NCBI RefSeq assembly: GCF_029222925.1
Contig: NZ_JARHUI010000003.1
Span: forward strand, 417,721-481,720
DNA length: 64,000 nt
Direction of reading: 5' to 3'
DNA from: Algoriphagus sp. CAU 1675
GTDB lineage: Bacteria; Bacteroidota; Bacteroidia; Cytophagales; Cyclobacteriaceae
Shown: one piece after another, positions 48,045-56,369 of the stretch
Layout: the number at the start of each line of letters is the position of its first letter
Numbering within the stretch: the stretch's first letter is position 1
Program-made: the position numbers and the translations under genes
The notes under the pieces: model-generated
Databases searched by the model: none
Told to the model about the DNA's origin: nothing
The model's input: the letters and a program-made list of their open reading frames with translations, nothing else

Positions 48045-49913
48045 ATGCGAAAATTACATCTAATCGTTTTGCTGTTCCTTGCATGGAACGCCAATGGGCA
48101 GGGACTCCCCGGACTGGGCGCTGGTACCACTCCCAATAACAAGCCCATTCTCCATGGAAAAAACTGGGTAGCCATCACCGGTAAACCCCTTGCTGCCACA
48201 GCAGGTGCCGCCATCTTCCAACAGGGTGGTAACGCCGTGGACGCATCCTGTGCCATGATTGCCGCCACATCCACCATGTGGGACGTGCTCTCTTGGGGCG
48301 GAGAAACCCAAGCCCTGATCTATCATCCGGTAGAGAAGAAAGTCATCGCCATCAATGCCCTGGGCTATGCCCCGACCGGAGCTACGGTGGACTACTACAA
48401 GTCCCAGGGAATGGATTATCCCCCTCAGTTTGGACCTTTGGCAGCTACTACCCCGGGCACTCCGGGTGGGATCATGACCATGCTTGCCGAGTATGGAACC
48501 ATGAGCCTGGAGCAAGTCCTCAAGCCTTCCATGGAGCTGGCAAAAGGCTACCCCATCGAAGCCCAGACGGCCAATGCCATCGAAGCGCAAAAGGCAAGAA
48601 TCAAACAGTGGCCCTATTCCAAAAAGATCTTCCTGACCCATTTGGGTGAAGAGCGGGAAGCCCCGTCTCCGGGCGAAATATTCGTACAGGAAGATCTGTA
48701 CCAAACCCTTTCCAAACTGGTAGAGGCGGAAAGAAATGCCCTGAAAGCAGGAAAATCAAGAAAAGAAGCCATCTATGCCGCTTATGACCGGTTCTACAAG
48801 GGAGACATCGCCAAAGAAATCGTCAGAGGTACCCGAGAGCAAGGTGGACTCTTCACTGAGGCAGATCTGGCCAACTGGAAAGTAAAAATCGAAGAACCGC
48901 TTCATGTGAATTACAAAGGGATCGATGTCTACAAACTTCAGGAATGGACCCAGGGACCTGCTTTGTTGCAGTCCTTGAACATCCTTGAAAACTTCGACCT
49001 GAAGTCCATGGGCTACAATTCCGCCAATTACATCCATACCGTGTATCAGGCCATGAGCTTGGCCTTTGCAGACCGGGATTTCTATTACGGAGATCCAGCT
49101 TTTGTAAAATCTCCGATGAAAGGCCTCCTTTCCAAGGAATATGCAAAGGAGCGCGCCAAACTGATCGGTTACAACAACGATCCGACCATCGGTCCGGGCG
49201 ACCCCTATCCTTTCCAGGGAGGAACCAACCCCTATCTGCACATTTTGAAAAAGAACCAGCAGGCCATAGCCTCTCTTTCTCCGGAACAGATCAATTCCAC
49301 CTTGGATGAGCAGTTTTTGGCGGACTTCCAAAGCGGTACCACTTCCGTGGAAACTGCCGATGCGGAAGGCTGGGTAGTATCCGTGACCCCAAGCGGTGGC
49401 TGGATTCCTGCGGTAGTGGCCGGCAATTCCGGAGTGGGTCTTTCCCAGAGAATGCAGAGTTTCGTTCTGGACGAAAACCTCAATCCTTACAACCTTCCGG
49501 AGCCGGGCAAGAGACCAAGAGTGACCCTTACCCCAAGCTTGGCGATGAAGGACGGAAGACCTTTCCTTTCCTTTGCGGTGCAGGGCGGGGATTCCCAGGA
49601 TCAGAACCTGCTTCAGCTTTTCCTCAATGTCGTGGAATTCGGCATGGACGTACAGGAAGCCACCGAAGCGGCCAATTTCAACTCCTACCAGATGCAGAGC
49701 TCCTTTGGAGACCATGAAATCCGTCCGGGTGCCATGGTACTGAGAAAAGATACTCCGGACTGGATCCGCAAGGAACTGGCCAAGCGGGGCTATTCCATGG
49801 ATTTCTGGAACAAGACCTCCGGCCCTCTGAATGCCATCTGGTTTGACTGGAAACACGGCAGCTTCTGGGGAGGAAGCAGTGATTACGGAGACGACTACGG
49901 CATCGCCTGGTAA
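48045..49913 (+). CDS. ggt: Gamma-glutamyltransferase family protein
   Basis: This 622-residue exported protein (signal peptide RKLHLIVLLFLAWNANGQ) matches the Ntn-hydrolase GGT family: GNAVDASCAMIAATS, the ATTPGTPGGIMTML region, and the expected self-cleavage Thr near residue 432 (GTTSVETADAEG). Cleavage there gives a small subunit of about 190 residues. GGT transfers or hydrolyses gamma-glutamyl groups of glutathione-like compounds. I use the ATG at 48045; the frame from 48012 starts inside the upstream gene. Its G+C is higher than its neighbours. Confidence 0.87.
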   Translation: MRKLHLIVLLFLAWNANGQGLPGLGAGTTPNNKPILHGKNWVAITGKPLAATAGAAIFQQGGNAVDASCAMIAATSTMWDVLSWGGETQALIYHPVEKKVIAINALGYAPTGATVDYYKSQGMDYPPQFGPLAATTPGTPGGIMTMLAEYGTMSLEQVLKPSMELAKGYPIEAQTANAIEAQKARIKQWPYSKKIFLTHLGEEREAPSPGEIFVQEDLYQTLSKLVEAERNALKAGKSRKEAIYAAYDRFYKGDIAKEIVRGTREQGGLFTEADLANWKVKIEEPLHVNYKGIDVYKLQEWTQGPALLQSLNILENFDLKSMGYNSANYIHTVYQAMSLAFADRDFYYGDPAFVKSPMKGLLSKEYAKERAKLIGYNNDPTIGPGDPYPFQGGTNPYLHILKKNQQAIASLSPEQINSTLDEQFLADFQSGTTSVETADAEGWVVSVTPSGGWIPAVVAGNSGVGLSQRMQSFVLDENLNPYNLPEPGKRPRVTLTPSLAMKDGRPFLSFAVQGGDSQDQNLLQLFLNVVEFGMDVQEATEAANFNSYQMQSSFGDHEIRPGAMVLRKDTPDWIRKELAKRGYSMDFWNKTSGPLNAIWFDWKHGSFWGGSSDYGDDYGIAW

Positions 49914-49956
49914 GGGGAATGCTGAATGTTAAATGATGAATGATGAATTAAAAATG

Positions 49957-49985
49957 GGAACAGGCGAAAGCTTGTTCCTTTTTTT
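49957..49985 (+). terminator. Terminator after ggt
   Basis: GGAACAGGC and GCTTGTTCC form a nine-base stem (one G-U) with a GAAA loop, followed by seven T. In the rest of 49914-50083 there is a short ATGATGAAT-type simple repeat and the promoter of the next gene. Confidence 0.85.
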
Positions 49986-50025
49986 GTTGATTGGAAAAAT
50001 AGTTGATCCAACACCGAAAAATTTC

Positions 50026-50055
50026 TTTGCCTTTTCAGCTTTACTGATATCTTTA
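50026..50055 (+). promoter_or_regulatory. Promoter of the restriction-modification gene
   Basis: TTTG (50026-50029) and TATCTTTA (50048-50055, seven of eight to TAnnTTTG) are 18 bases apart, 29 bases before the start codon. Confidence 0.45.
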
Positions 50056-50083
50056 GGGAACAGTTTTTAATTTCTTTTTTTCG

Positions 50084-53050
50084 ATGGCCCTTTTCCAAAA
50101 TTCCGTTCTTAAAAAATACATATCCTCTCAAATCCATCAGCCCATGCATGAGGCTTTTGGAGCTTATCTAACTTATTTTCATAATCCCCGAATTCGGGAA
50201 AATATCCGGGCTTCAAAGGAAGAACAATTTCAGGAAGGTTTTCTTCGGGAATTGTTTGTCAAAATCCTGGGCTATACCATCAATCCCGAACCAGACTATA
50301 ATCTGACCACAGAACTCAAAAACATCAAGGATTCCAAAAAGACCGATGGGGCTATTATGAAGGATGGTTCGGCTCTTGCGGTGATAGAATTGAAAGGAAC
50401 TGATACCAAAGACTTGGATAAAATCAGGGATCAGGCCTTCAATTACAAAAACAACCAACCCGATTGTATCTATGTAATTACGAGTAATTTTGAAAAACTC
50501 CGATTCTACATCGACAATGCTGTGGACTTTGTCGAGTTTAATGTTTTGGGAATGCAATGGGAGGAATTTCAACTTTTTTGGCTTTTGCTTCACAAAGAAA
50601 ACCTCCTCAGTGGAATTCCTAAGAAGGTCAAAGAAGAATCCCTACTCGCGGAAGAGCAGGTTACCAAAAAGCTCTATAAGGATTATTCCACTTTCAAGCA
50701 GGAACTCTGGCAGGACTTGGTCAGACAAAATCCCGAAGAGGATGAACTGGTCCTCTACAAGAAAAGCCAAAAGCTCCTCGACCGCTTTCTATTTATCTTC
50801 TTTGCCGAGGACAAAGGCCTGCTTCCGCCCAATTCCATCATGGAGATCGTCAATCAGTGGCGAAGCTTGCAGGAACTCGACGCCTACGTTCCTCTCTACA
50901 AGCGCTTCAATCTCTACTTCGGCTACCTGAATACCGGCCGAATCCAACCCGGTAAAGCCGAAATCCATGCCTACAACGGGGGACTCTTCGCACCCGACCC
51001 GATCCTGGATACCTTGGTGATTTCCGATGAAGTACTGGACAAGCACGTGCGCAAGCTCACCGAGTACGACTTCGAATCCGAAGTGGATACCAATATCCTC
51101 GGGCATATCTTCGAGCACAGTCTGAATGATATCGAAAATGTCCGCGCCCAGATCGCCGGGGAAACTGTGGACAAGTCCAAAACCAAGCGCAAGCGGGACG
51201 GGGTCTTCTACACGCCCAAGTATATCACCAAGTACATCGTGGACAATACGCTTGGCCGACTCTGTACGGAGAAGAAAGCAGAACTTGGTATTATCGACGA
51301 GGACTTTGCCGAGGGAAAGCGGGGAAGGCAAAAGAAAACCATCCAAAAGCTCAAGGAAAGACTGGACAGCTACCGCAACTGGCTGCTGCAACTCACCATC
51401 TGCGACCCGGCTTGCGGTTCCGGTGCCTTTCTGAATCAGGTCCTGGAATTCCTGATCGCCGAGCATCGCTACGTGGACGAACTCGAAGCCCAACTCTTCG
51501 ATACGCCCCTGATTCTTCCCAATGTGGAAAACCACATTCTGGAGAACAACATCTTCGGAGTCGATATCAATGAAGAATCCGTGGAGATCGCCCGCCTCTC
51601 CCTATGGCTGCGCACGGCCAAAAAAGGGCGCAAACTCAGCAGCCTAAACTCCAATATCAAAGTTGGCAACTCCCTGATCGATGACCCCGAAGTGGCCGGA
51701 GACTTGGCCTTCAACTGGGCCGAGCAATTCCCACAGGTCTTTGCCAAAGGAGGATTTGATGTGGTGGTGGGAAATCCGCCTTATGTTCTTTGTCAACCTT
51801 CAAACACGCCAATAAAAGTTCTAGACTTTTATAAAACTTTTGAAGTCGCATGTTATAAAATAGACTTGTTCCATTTGTTCTTTGAAAAATCTTTAAAGAT
51901 ACTTCAGGATTCAGGAAAATTGGGTTTTATAACTCCAAACACATATTTGACAAATAAATACATTTCTCCATTACGGAAGTTTATATTGAATCAAACTGAC
52001 ATTGAACTTATAATTAATCATGAAAAAAATGTTTTCCCTGAAGCAAGCGTAGATGTTTCGACAATTATTTTAAATAAAATAAAGAAAAAAAATAATTTCG
52101 TTTTAATATATAAAGATGTTAACTCAGAATTTATTGAAATTGGATCAAAACCACAAAGTCAATGGGAATGTGATAGTGATAGTATTTTCAATATAAAGAG
52201 TGAATTTGCATTTAATTTTAAAAATTTTATAGAATTAGGTAAAATTTGTAATACCTATTTTGGTATACAGGCTTATGATAGAACCAGTTCTATATCTGAA
52301 AGTAAAATAAATGAATCATTTTTAGAAATAATTGATGGAGGAGATGTTTTTCCGTTTGAGTACGCTAAACCAAGGAAATTCTTTAATTATCGACCAGAAA
52401 TGATAAAAAGTGGAGGAGATTGGAAAGTATATTCGAAGGAAAGAATTGTTATCAGACAAATTGGTCAAGTTCCTATTGTTGGATTGAGTAGAGCGAACAT
52501 TCTTGCTTCTAACACTCTTTACAGTGTTTATCCTAAAACTGACAATTTTTCTCTTAGATATTTACTTTGTATTTTAAACTCATCTTTAATAAAAAGATAT
52601 TGGCTCTCAAAATATTCCGACTCAAAACTCTTATTTCCAAAAATAAAAGGGTTTCAATTAAAAGAACTTCCAATAGTTAATTTGGGCCTAAAAGATCAAG
52701 AGATATTTGAAGATTTTGGAGGTCAAGTATTGGAGTTAAAGGATAGACTAAGTTTGCTTAAGGAATCTTTTGTTTTATTCATTAATAAAAAATTTAGTCA
52801 ATTAGAATTAAACAAGAATTTCCTCTCGGAAAAAGATTTTGTCAATTTTATTGGAGAGTTAAACAAGGCCAAGGTGAAATTGAGTTTGTCCGAAGAAGCC
52901 GAGTGGATGGCCTATTTTACTGAACAAAAAGCCAAGGCCTCAGCCTTACAAGCGGAAATAACCCGCCTCGACCGCGAAATCGACGCCCTAGTCTATGAAT
53001 TGTATGGCTTGACCGAGGAAGAGATTAGGATTGTGGAAAATCAAAAATAA
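50084..53050 (+). CDS. Type IIG-like restriction-modification enzyme
   Basis: This 988-residue protein has an N-terminal PD-(D/E)xK nuclease (Asp88, Glu102, Lys104 in VIELKG), a helical spacer, a SAM-dependent N6-adenine methyltransferase (DPACGSGAF at Asp441; NPPY at 564-567), and a C-terminal target-recognition region followed by a helical tail. This is the Eco57I/type IIG layout, a single protein that cuts and methylates DNA. About 51783-52860 (residues 567-925) is far more AT-rich than the rest. I see no separate specificity or methylase gene beside it. The target is unknown. Confidence 0.85.
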   Translation: MALFQNSVLKKYISSQIHQPMHEAFGAYLTYFHNPRIRENIRASKEEQFQEGFLRELFVKILGYTINPEPDYNLTTELKNIKDSKKTDGAIMKDGSALAVIELKGTDTKDLDKIRDQAFNYKNNQPDCIYVITSNFEKLRFYIDNAVDFVEFNVLGMQWEEFQLFWLLLHKENLLSGIPKKVKEESLLAEEQVTKKLYKDYSTFKQELWQDLVRQNPEEDELVLYKKSQKLLDRFLFIFFAEDKGLLPPNSIMEIVNQWRSLQELDAYVPLYKRFNLYFGYLNTGRIQPGKAEIHAYNGGLFAPDPILDTLVISDEVLDKHVRKLTEYDFESEVDTNILGHIFEHSLNDIENVRAQIAGETVDKSKTKRKRDGVFYTPKYITKYIVDNTLGRLCTEKKAELGIIDEDFAEGKRGRQKKTIQKLKERLDSYRNWLLQLTICDPACGSGAFLNQVLEFLIAEHRYVDELEAQLFDTPLILPNVENHILENNIFGVDINEESVEIARLSLWLRTAKKGRKLSSLNSNIKVGNSLIDDPEVAGDLAFNWAEQFPQVFAKGGFDVVVGNPPYVLCQPSNTPIKVLDFYKTFEVACYKIDLFHLFFEKSLKILQDSGKLGFITPNTYLTNKYISPLRKFILNQTDIELIINHEKNVFPEASVDVSTIILNKIKKKNNFVLIYKDVNSEFIEIGSKPQSQWECDSDSIFNIKSEFAFNFKNFIELGKICNTYFGIQAYDRTSSISESKINESFLEIIDGGDVFPFEYAKPRKFFNYRPEMIKSGGDWKVYSKERIVIRQIGQVPIVGLSRANILASNTLYSVYPKTDNFSLRYLLCILNSSLIKRYWLSKYSDSKLLFPKIKGFQLKELPIVNLGLKDQEIFEDFGGQVLELKDRLSLLKESFVLFINKKFSQLELNKNFLSEKDFVNFIGELNKAKVKLSLSEEAEWMAYFTEQKAKASALQAEITRLDREIDALVYELYGLTEEEIRIVENQK

Positions 53051-53051
53051 A

Positions 53052-53627
53052 ATGGGAAAGAAGGAAAACATTCTCGAAGAATATAAAGTACTCAGAGAAG
53101 AAATTGTTAGACTTGAGAAAGAACAAATGACAATTTCCTATTATGTATTAGGTGTAATAATTGCTTCAGCAAGTGCGGGGTTTACTTCAAATCATTATTT
53201 ATTACTATTTCTTCCATTTATTTATTTAATAATTCTAATTTGGGGATTAGAACGCTACTTTATCGCTGCAAATTTGAGGGTAAAATTAAGCTCCTATCTG
53301 GAAATTTTTATTGAAAAAGAATTAAAAGGAATTAATTGGGAAAGCCGAAATTTGCATTTTAAAAAAAATGAAAGATGGGTTCAAAATAAATATTTTAGAA
53401 GATTCACAAACTTCTTCACCTTATCAGTTACTATTGATTTGTTTTTGATTTTTATGTTTTATGGGGAAATTGGTTTTATTGATTCATATTTTTTAAAATA
53501 TATATTATCTTTAGTTTTATTTATTTTATTCCTAATTAGAATAGTATATTTATATAATACGGTTTTTCATTATCCTAGACATAGCGAATATAAAAAAAAA
53601 TGGAAAGAAATATCTGAAAGGGAATAG
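53052..53627 (+). CDS. Hypothetical AT-rich membrane protein downstream of the RM gene
   Basis: From the ATG at 53052 (a frame from 53031 starts inside the RM gene) it has 191 residues with a cytoplasmic N-terminal helix and four hydrophobic segments in two pairs (about residues 30-75 and 125-172). Its base composition matches the AT-rich target domain of the RM gene, not the rest of the window. It starts one base after the RM stop. I do not recognise a family; a defence accessory or membrane effector is possible but unproven. Confidence 0.6.
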   Translation: MGKKENILEEYKVLREEIVRLEKEQMTISYYVLGVIIASASAGFTSNHYLLLFLPFIYLIILIWGLERYFIAANLRVKLSSYLEIFIEKELKGINWESRNLHFKKNERWVQNKYFRRFTNFFTLSVTIDLFLIFMFYGEIGFIDSYFLKYILSLVLFILFLIRIVYLYNTVFHYPRHSEYKKKWKEISERE

Positions 53628-53635
53628 AATGCTGT

Positions 53636-53882
53636 CCCCGACTGGGAGTAGTATTTTTGACTAAGCGTAGATTGTATCTACGCTTTCATATTTTTTAGGA
53701 ATTTGCAATTCCTTTCTTCCTCTATCCTGCCTAAGGCAGTTTCTTGATTGCTCACCTTAATTCACCACCTAACTGGCGTGCCTAACGGCACTGGAAAATA
53801 TCCAGGAAAGTCCCGTAGGGACGAAAGCCAGGTAACCCAGAACATCCCAAGCCCCCTCCAAGTCCCATGGGGACGGTACAAT
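53636..53882 (+). repeat. Hairpin-repeat unit, copy 1 (complete)
   Basis: A 247-base unit beginning CCCCGACTGGGAGTAG. Hairpins in order: AAGCGTAGAT-tgt-ATCTACGCTT (53663-53685), GGAATT-tgc-AATTCC, CTGCC-taa-GGCAG, GTGCC-taac-GGCAC, GTCCC-gta-GGGAC, and GTCCC-atg-GGGAC. Related units follow at 54955 and onwards. Rest of 53883-54098: no gene seen. Confidence 0.85.
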
Positions 53883-54098
53883 TGGTTTGAATTTGCAATT
53901 CCTTTTTTGGGTCTATTCAAATCAAATCCTCGGGAAAATATCCGGAATCCTTCAACAATCTCATAACAAATTCGCCCTCAATACAGGGTTAATTCGTGGT
54001 AAATCAACCCTTTATTTTTTATGTCATGAAATTTACCTGAAAGTAAATCCTGGCAAATCCGCAAAAAACCGCACATTTCGGCAAATAGCGCATATTCC

Positions 54099-54130
54099 TT
54101 TGCCAAAGCCATAACCCTTATTTTACTTTG
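54099..54130 (+). promoter_or_regulatory. Promoter of the DUF6266 gene
   Basis: TTTG (54099-54102) and TTACTTTG (54123-54130) are 20 bases apart, the same -7 form seen upstream of metY. It lies 37 bases before the start codon. Confidence 0.5.
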
Positions 54131-54167
54131 CTTTTCAGCATTTTTCATCTTTAAAACCTTAGAAATC

Positions 54168-54812
54168 ATGGCAAGACTTATAGGATTGGGCGGATTCAGT
54201 CCACAGGGAAAATCAGGAGGCTTCACTTTCTATCAACTCAATGGACAAACCATCATGCGAAGACTGCCTGCCAGTCATCGAAACAAAACTAATCCTACTT
54301 CTCTTCAGCTTCTTTACAGACAGCGTTTCAAGGAAATCAATGCGTTCTTGAAACCATTTAAAGAGGTATTAAACTTCGGCTTCCAAAACCAATGCACCCA
54401 AAGTAAAAGAGGGACCCACTGTGCCTATCAGGAATTGGTACAACGGGGATATACCTTTGGGCAGGAACCCCGAATTGATCCTTCCTACCTCAAAATATCT
54501 GCAGGAAGTCTTTTGGGACCAGAAGAGGTAAAGGCGACTAAAGAAAATCAGTTGATCAGGCTTACTTGGCGTGATCCATCCAAACAAGGTAGTTCTTTCC
54601 ATCCAGCTCAAGTCCTGGTATTCCTACTTCATCTCCCTTCTGGGTCATTTTATTGGTTTCCAGAAGCGGGCAAATCCCATCATCTGGAATTAAGTGTAGA
54701 AGTAAAGGAAACTGATCAGGATAAAGTTTGGAGTGTTTATTTGGCTTTTTACCGAAAAGTCAATCCCAAGAAAATCGACTTTTCAGATTCAGTTTTTGTA
54801 CAAAACATCTAA
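54168..54812 (+). CDS. DUF6266 family protein
   Basis: This 214-residue soluble protein starts MARLIGLGGFSPQGKSGGFTF and then IMRRLPASHRNKTNP and a LLYRQRF helix, the conserved N-terminal block of the Bacteroidota DUF6266 family. The C-terminal half is a beta-rich domain. Function is unknown. Copies 1 and 2 of the hairpin-repeat unit flank it on each side, which makes it an island inside the repeat array. Confidence 0.78.
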   Translation: MARLIGLGGFSPQGKSGGFTFYQLNGQTIMRRLPASHRNKTNPTSLQLLYRQRFKEINAFLKPFKEVLNFGFQNQCTQSKRGTHCAYQELVQRGYTFGQEPRIDPSYLKISAGSLLGPEEVKATKENQLIRLTWRDPSKQGSSFHPAQVLVFLLHLPSGSFYWFPEAGKSHHLELSVEVKETDQDKVWSVYLAFYRKVNPKKIDFSDSVFVQNI

Positions 54813-54866
54813 AAACAACCAGTGCTTGGATTTTACATCTTTGGCAGGACCTTTTATCTTTATCAG

Positions 54867-54980
54867 ATGAAATTTTCGACCCTGCTATTGGGACTTCTGG
54901 TCATTTGGCTATCCATTAGCCCTTGCTGCATGGAAGAGTCCGTGGTTTGTGGTTCCCCGACTGGGAGTAGTATTTTTGAC
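54867..54980 (+). pseudogene. Truncated exported small-protein gene cut by a repeat unit
   Basis: An ATG at 54867 opens MKFSTLLLGLLVIWLSISPCCMEESVV..., a clear signal peptide with a Cys-Cys pair, as in short exported proteins of Bacteroidota. After about 29 codons the frame enters repeat copy 2 (CCCCGACTGGG at 54955) and stops in it. I read this as the start of a real gene cut off by the repeat; it could also be an intact but new short frame. Confidence 0.4.
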
Positions 54981-55200
54981 TAAGCGTAGATTGTATCTAC
55001 GCTTTCATATTTTTTAGGAATTTGTAATTCCTTTCTTCCTCTATCCTGCCTACGGCAGTTTCTTGATTGCTTGCCTTAATTCACCACCCAACTGGCGTGC
55101 CTAACGGCACTGGAAATAAACCAGGAAAGTCCCGTAGGGACGAAAGTCCGGTAACATAGAGCATCCCAAGCCCCCTCCAAGTCCCATAGGGACGGTACAA
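54955..55200 (+). repeat. Hairpin-repeat unit, copy 2 (complete)
   Basis: Nearly identical to copy 1 with the same hairpin order. The GTCCC-ata-GGGAC and CTGCC-tac-GGCAG loops differ from copy 1 while the stems are kept. It begins inside the truncated gene at 54867. Confidence 0.85.
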
Positions 55201-55382
55201 CTATTCCTATGTATTTTCACCGGTACCCTGCTTACTGCAGTTTTAGAATAGCTTGCCTTAATTCACCACCCAACTGGCGTGCCTAACGGCACTGGAAAAA
55301 AACCAGGAAAGTCCCGTAGGGACGAAAGCCAGGTAACCCAGAACATCCCAAGCCCCCTCCAAGTCCCATAGGGACGGTACAA
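55201..55382 (+). repeat. Hairpin-repeat unit, copy 3
   Basis: A 182-base tandem unit without the head module: it starts CTATTCCTATGTATTTTCACC and then runs from the CTG...CAG hairpin (here degenerated to CTGCTTACTGCAG) to GTCCC-ata-GGGAC. Its period relative to copy 2 and copy 4 is about 180 bases. Confidence 0.85.
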
Positions 55383-55530
55383 CTATTCCTATGTATTTTC
55401 ACCGGTACCCTGCCTATAGCAGTTTCTTGATTGCTTGCCTTACTTCACCACCCAACTGGCCTGCTTAAAGGCACTGGAAAAAAACCAGGAAAGTCCCGTA
55501 GGGACGAAAGTCTGGTAACCTATAACATCC
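55383..55530 (+). repeat. Hairpin-repeat unit, copy 4 (3' truncated)
   Basis: Same start as copy 3; it ends after the GTCCC-gta-GGGAC hairpin and the TATAACATCC that follows, where a new head module begins. Confidence 0.8.
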
Positions 55531-55824
55531 CCCGACTGGGCGTAGATAAATCGTTTGACTAGGTGTAGTTTGCAACCCTGACTGGGAGTAGATATATCGT
55601 TTGACTTGGTGTAGTTTGCAACTACACCATTTTATTTTTAGGAATTTGTAATTCCTTTCTTCCTCTATCCTGCCTACAGCAGTTTCTTGATTGCTTACCT
55701 TAATTCACCACCTAACTAGCGTGCCTAAAGGCACTGGAAAATAACCAAGAAAGTCCCGTAGGGACGAAAGTCTGGTAACCCAGAACATCCCAAGCCCCCT
55801 CCAAGTCCCATAGGGACGGTACAA
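55531..55824 (+). repeat. Hairpin-repeat unit, copy 5 with duplicated head
   Basis: Two 45-base head modules in tandem (CCCGACTGGGCGTAGATAAA at 55531 and CCCTGACTGGGAGTAGATAT at 55576), the second with GTGTAGTT-tgc-AACTACAC as hairpin. A complete body unit follows, to GTCCC-ata-GGGAC. The head hairpin sequence differs from copies 1 and 2 but keeps its shape. Confidence 0.8.
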
Positions 55825-56014
55825 CCATTCCTATGTATTTTCACCAGTACCCTGCCTACGGCAGTTTCTTGATTCCTTGACTTAATTCCCGACCTAACTA
55901 GCGTGCCTAAAGGCACTGGCCAAAAAAGCCCCACTGAGTGTAGAATTCCTTGTTAGGACTAAGCGTAGATTGTATCTACGCTTTCATATTTTTTAGGAAT
56001 TTGTAATTCTTTTC
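55825..56014 (+). repeat. Hairpin-repeat unit, copy 6 (internally deleted) and a head module
   Basis: CTGCC-tac-GGCAG and GTGCC-taaa-GGCAC are kept, but the central GTCCC hairpins are missing. It is followed at about 55957 by another head module with the AAGCGTAGAT-tgt-ATCTACGCTT hairpin. Confidence 0.75.
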
Positions 56015-56195
56015 GGACAAGTTCAACCCGCTTCGGGGTTGGTGTTCACCATCGTGACCTTTTCTTCCCTAGGTTTCACCTAGGGCTCCGCCGCAGCGGA
56101 CAAGTTATTCAGAGGTTCGACGGCTTCACCGTCTTTTTCCCATTCCAATAATTGATCAAAAATCATTGACGGCTTCCCCAGACTTAGGCCATAAT
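56015..56195 (+). repeat. Second-class hairpins upstream of the RAYT gene
   Basis: GTTCAACCC-gcttcg-GGGTT, CCCTAGGT-ttc-ACCTAGGG, TCCGC-cgca-GCGGA, and GGTTCGACGG-cttca-CCGTC follow each other in 130 bases. These differ in stem sequence from the 180-base unit. The first and last have GTTCRA directly before or at the stem. Confidence 0.75.
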
Positions 56196-56297
56196 GACCC
56201 CTGACAAGGGGTCCAACCTTTCAATAGCCATGGGTAAAACCCATGGAAATGAAGATCAACAGATGATGATTTATACGACCCCAAAGGGGTCGAACTT
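56196..56297 (+). repeat. Left flanking direct repeat of the RAYT gene
   Basis: About 102 bases almost identical to 56971-57071. It contains GACCCC-tgacaa-GGGGTC, CCATGGGT-aaa-ACCCATGG and CGACCCC-aaa-GGGGTCG. Confidence 0.85.
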
Positions 56298-56369
56298 CTT
56301 TCTTTGTTGCCTTTTTTAAATTCATTTCTGAAATTCAATTATCCTTTTTTCATTCAAATCCAATACGTT

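Noticed and set aside
48756..49856. A 366-codon frame on the minus strand and similar long antisense frames inside ggt (also 48060-48704)
   Set aside because: They mirror the high-G+C codon pattern of ggt on the opposite strand, have no known motifs, and ggt is well supported.
50789..51535. A 248-codon minus-strand frame inside the RM gene
   Set aside because: It is a shadow of the conserved methylase domain coding region; no family match.
53748..54226. Frames within and beside repeat copy 1 (53748-53966, 53887-54114, 53978-54226)
   Set aside because: They translate the hairpin DNA and intergenic spacer and show no protein features.
53636..55930. CRISPR-like regular repeats
   Set aside because: Units are about 180 bases and made of hairpins with related linkers, not 25-40 base repeats with unique spacers, and no cas gene is near.
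55725..56338. Minus-strand frames through repeats (55725-55934, 56156-56338)
   Set aside because: Their sequence is hairpin DNA; the encoded residues reflect palindromes, not a protein.
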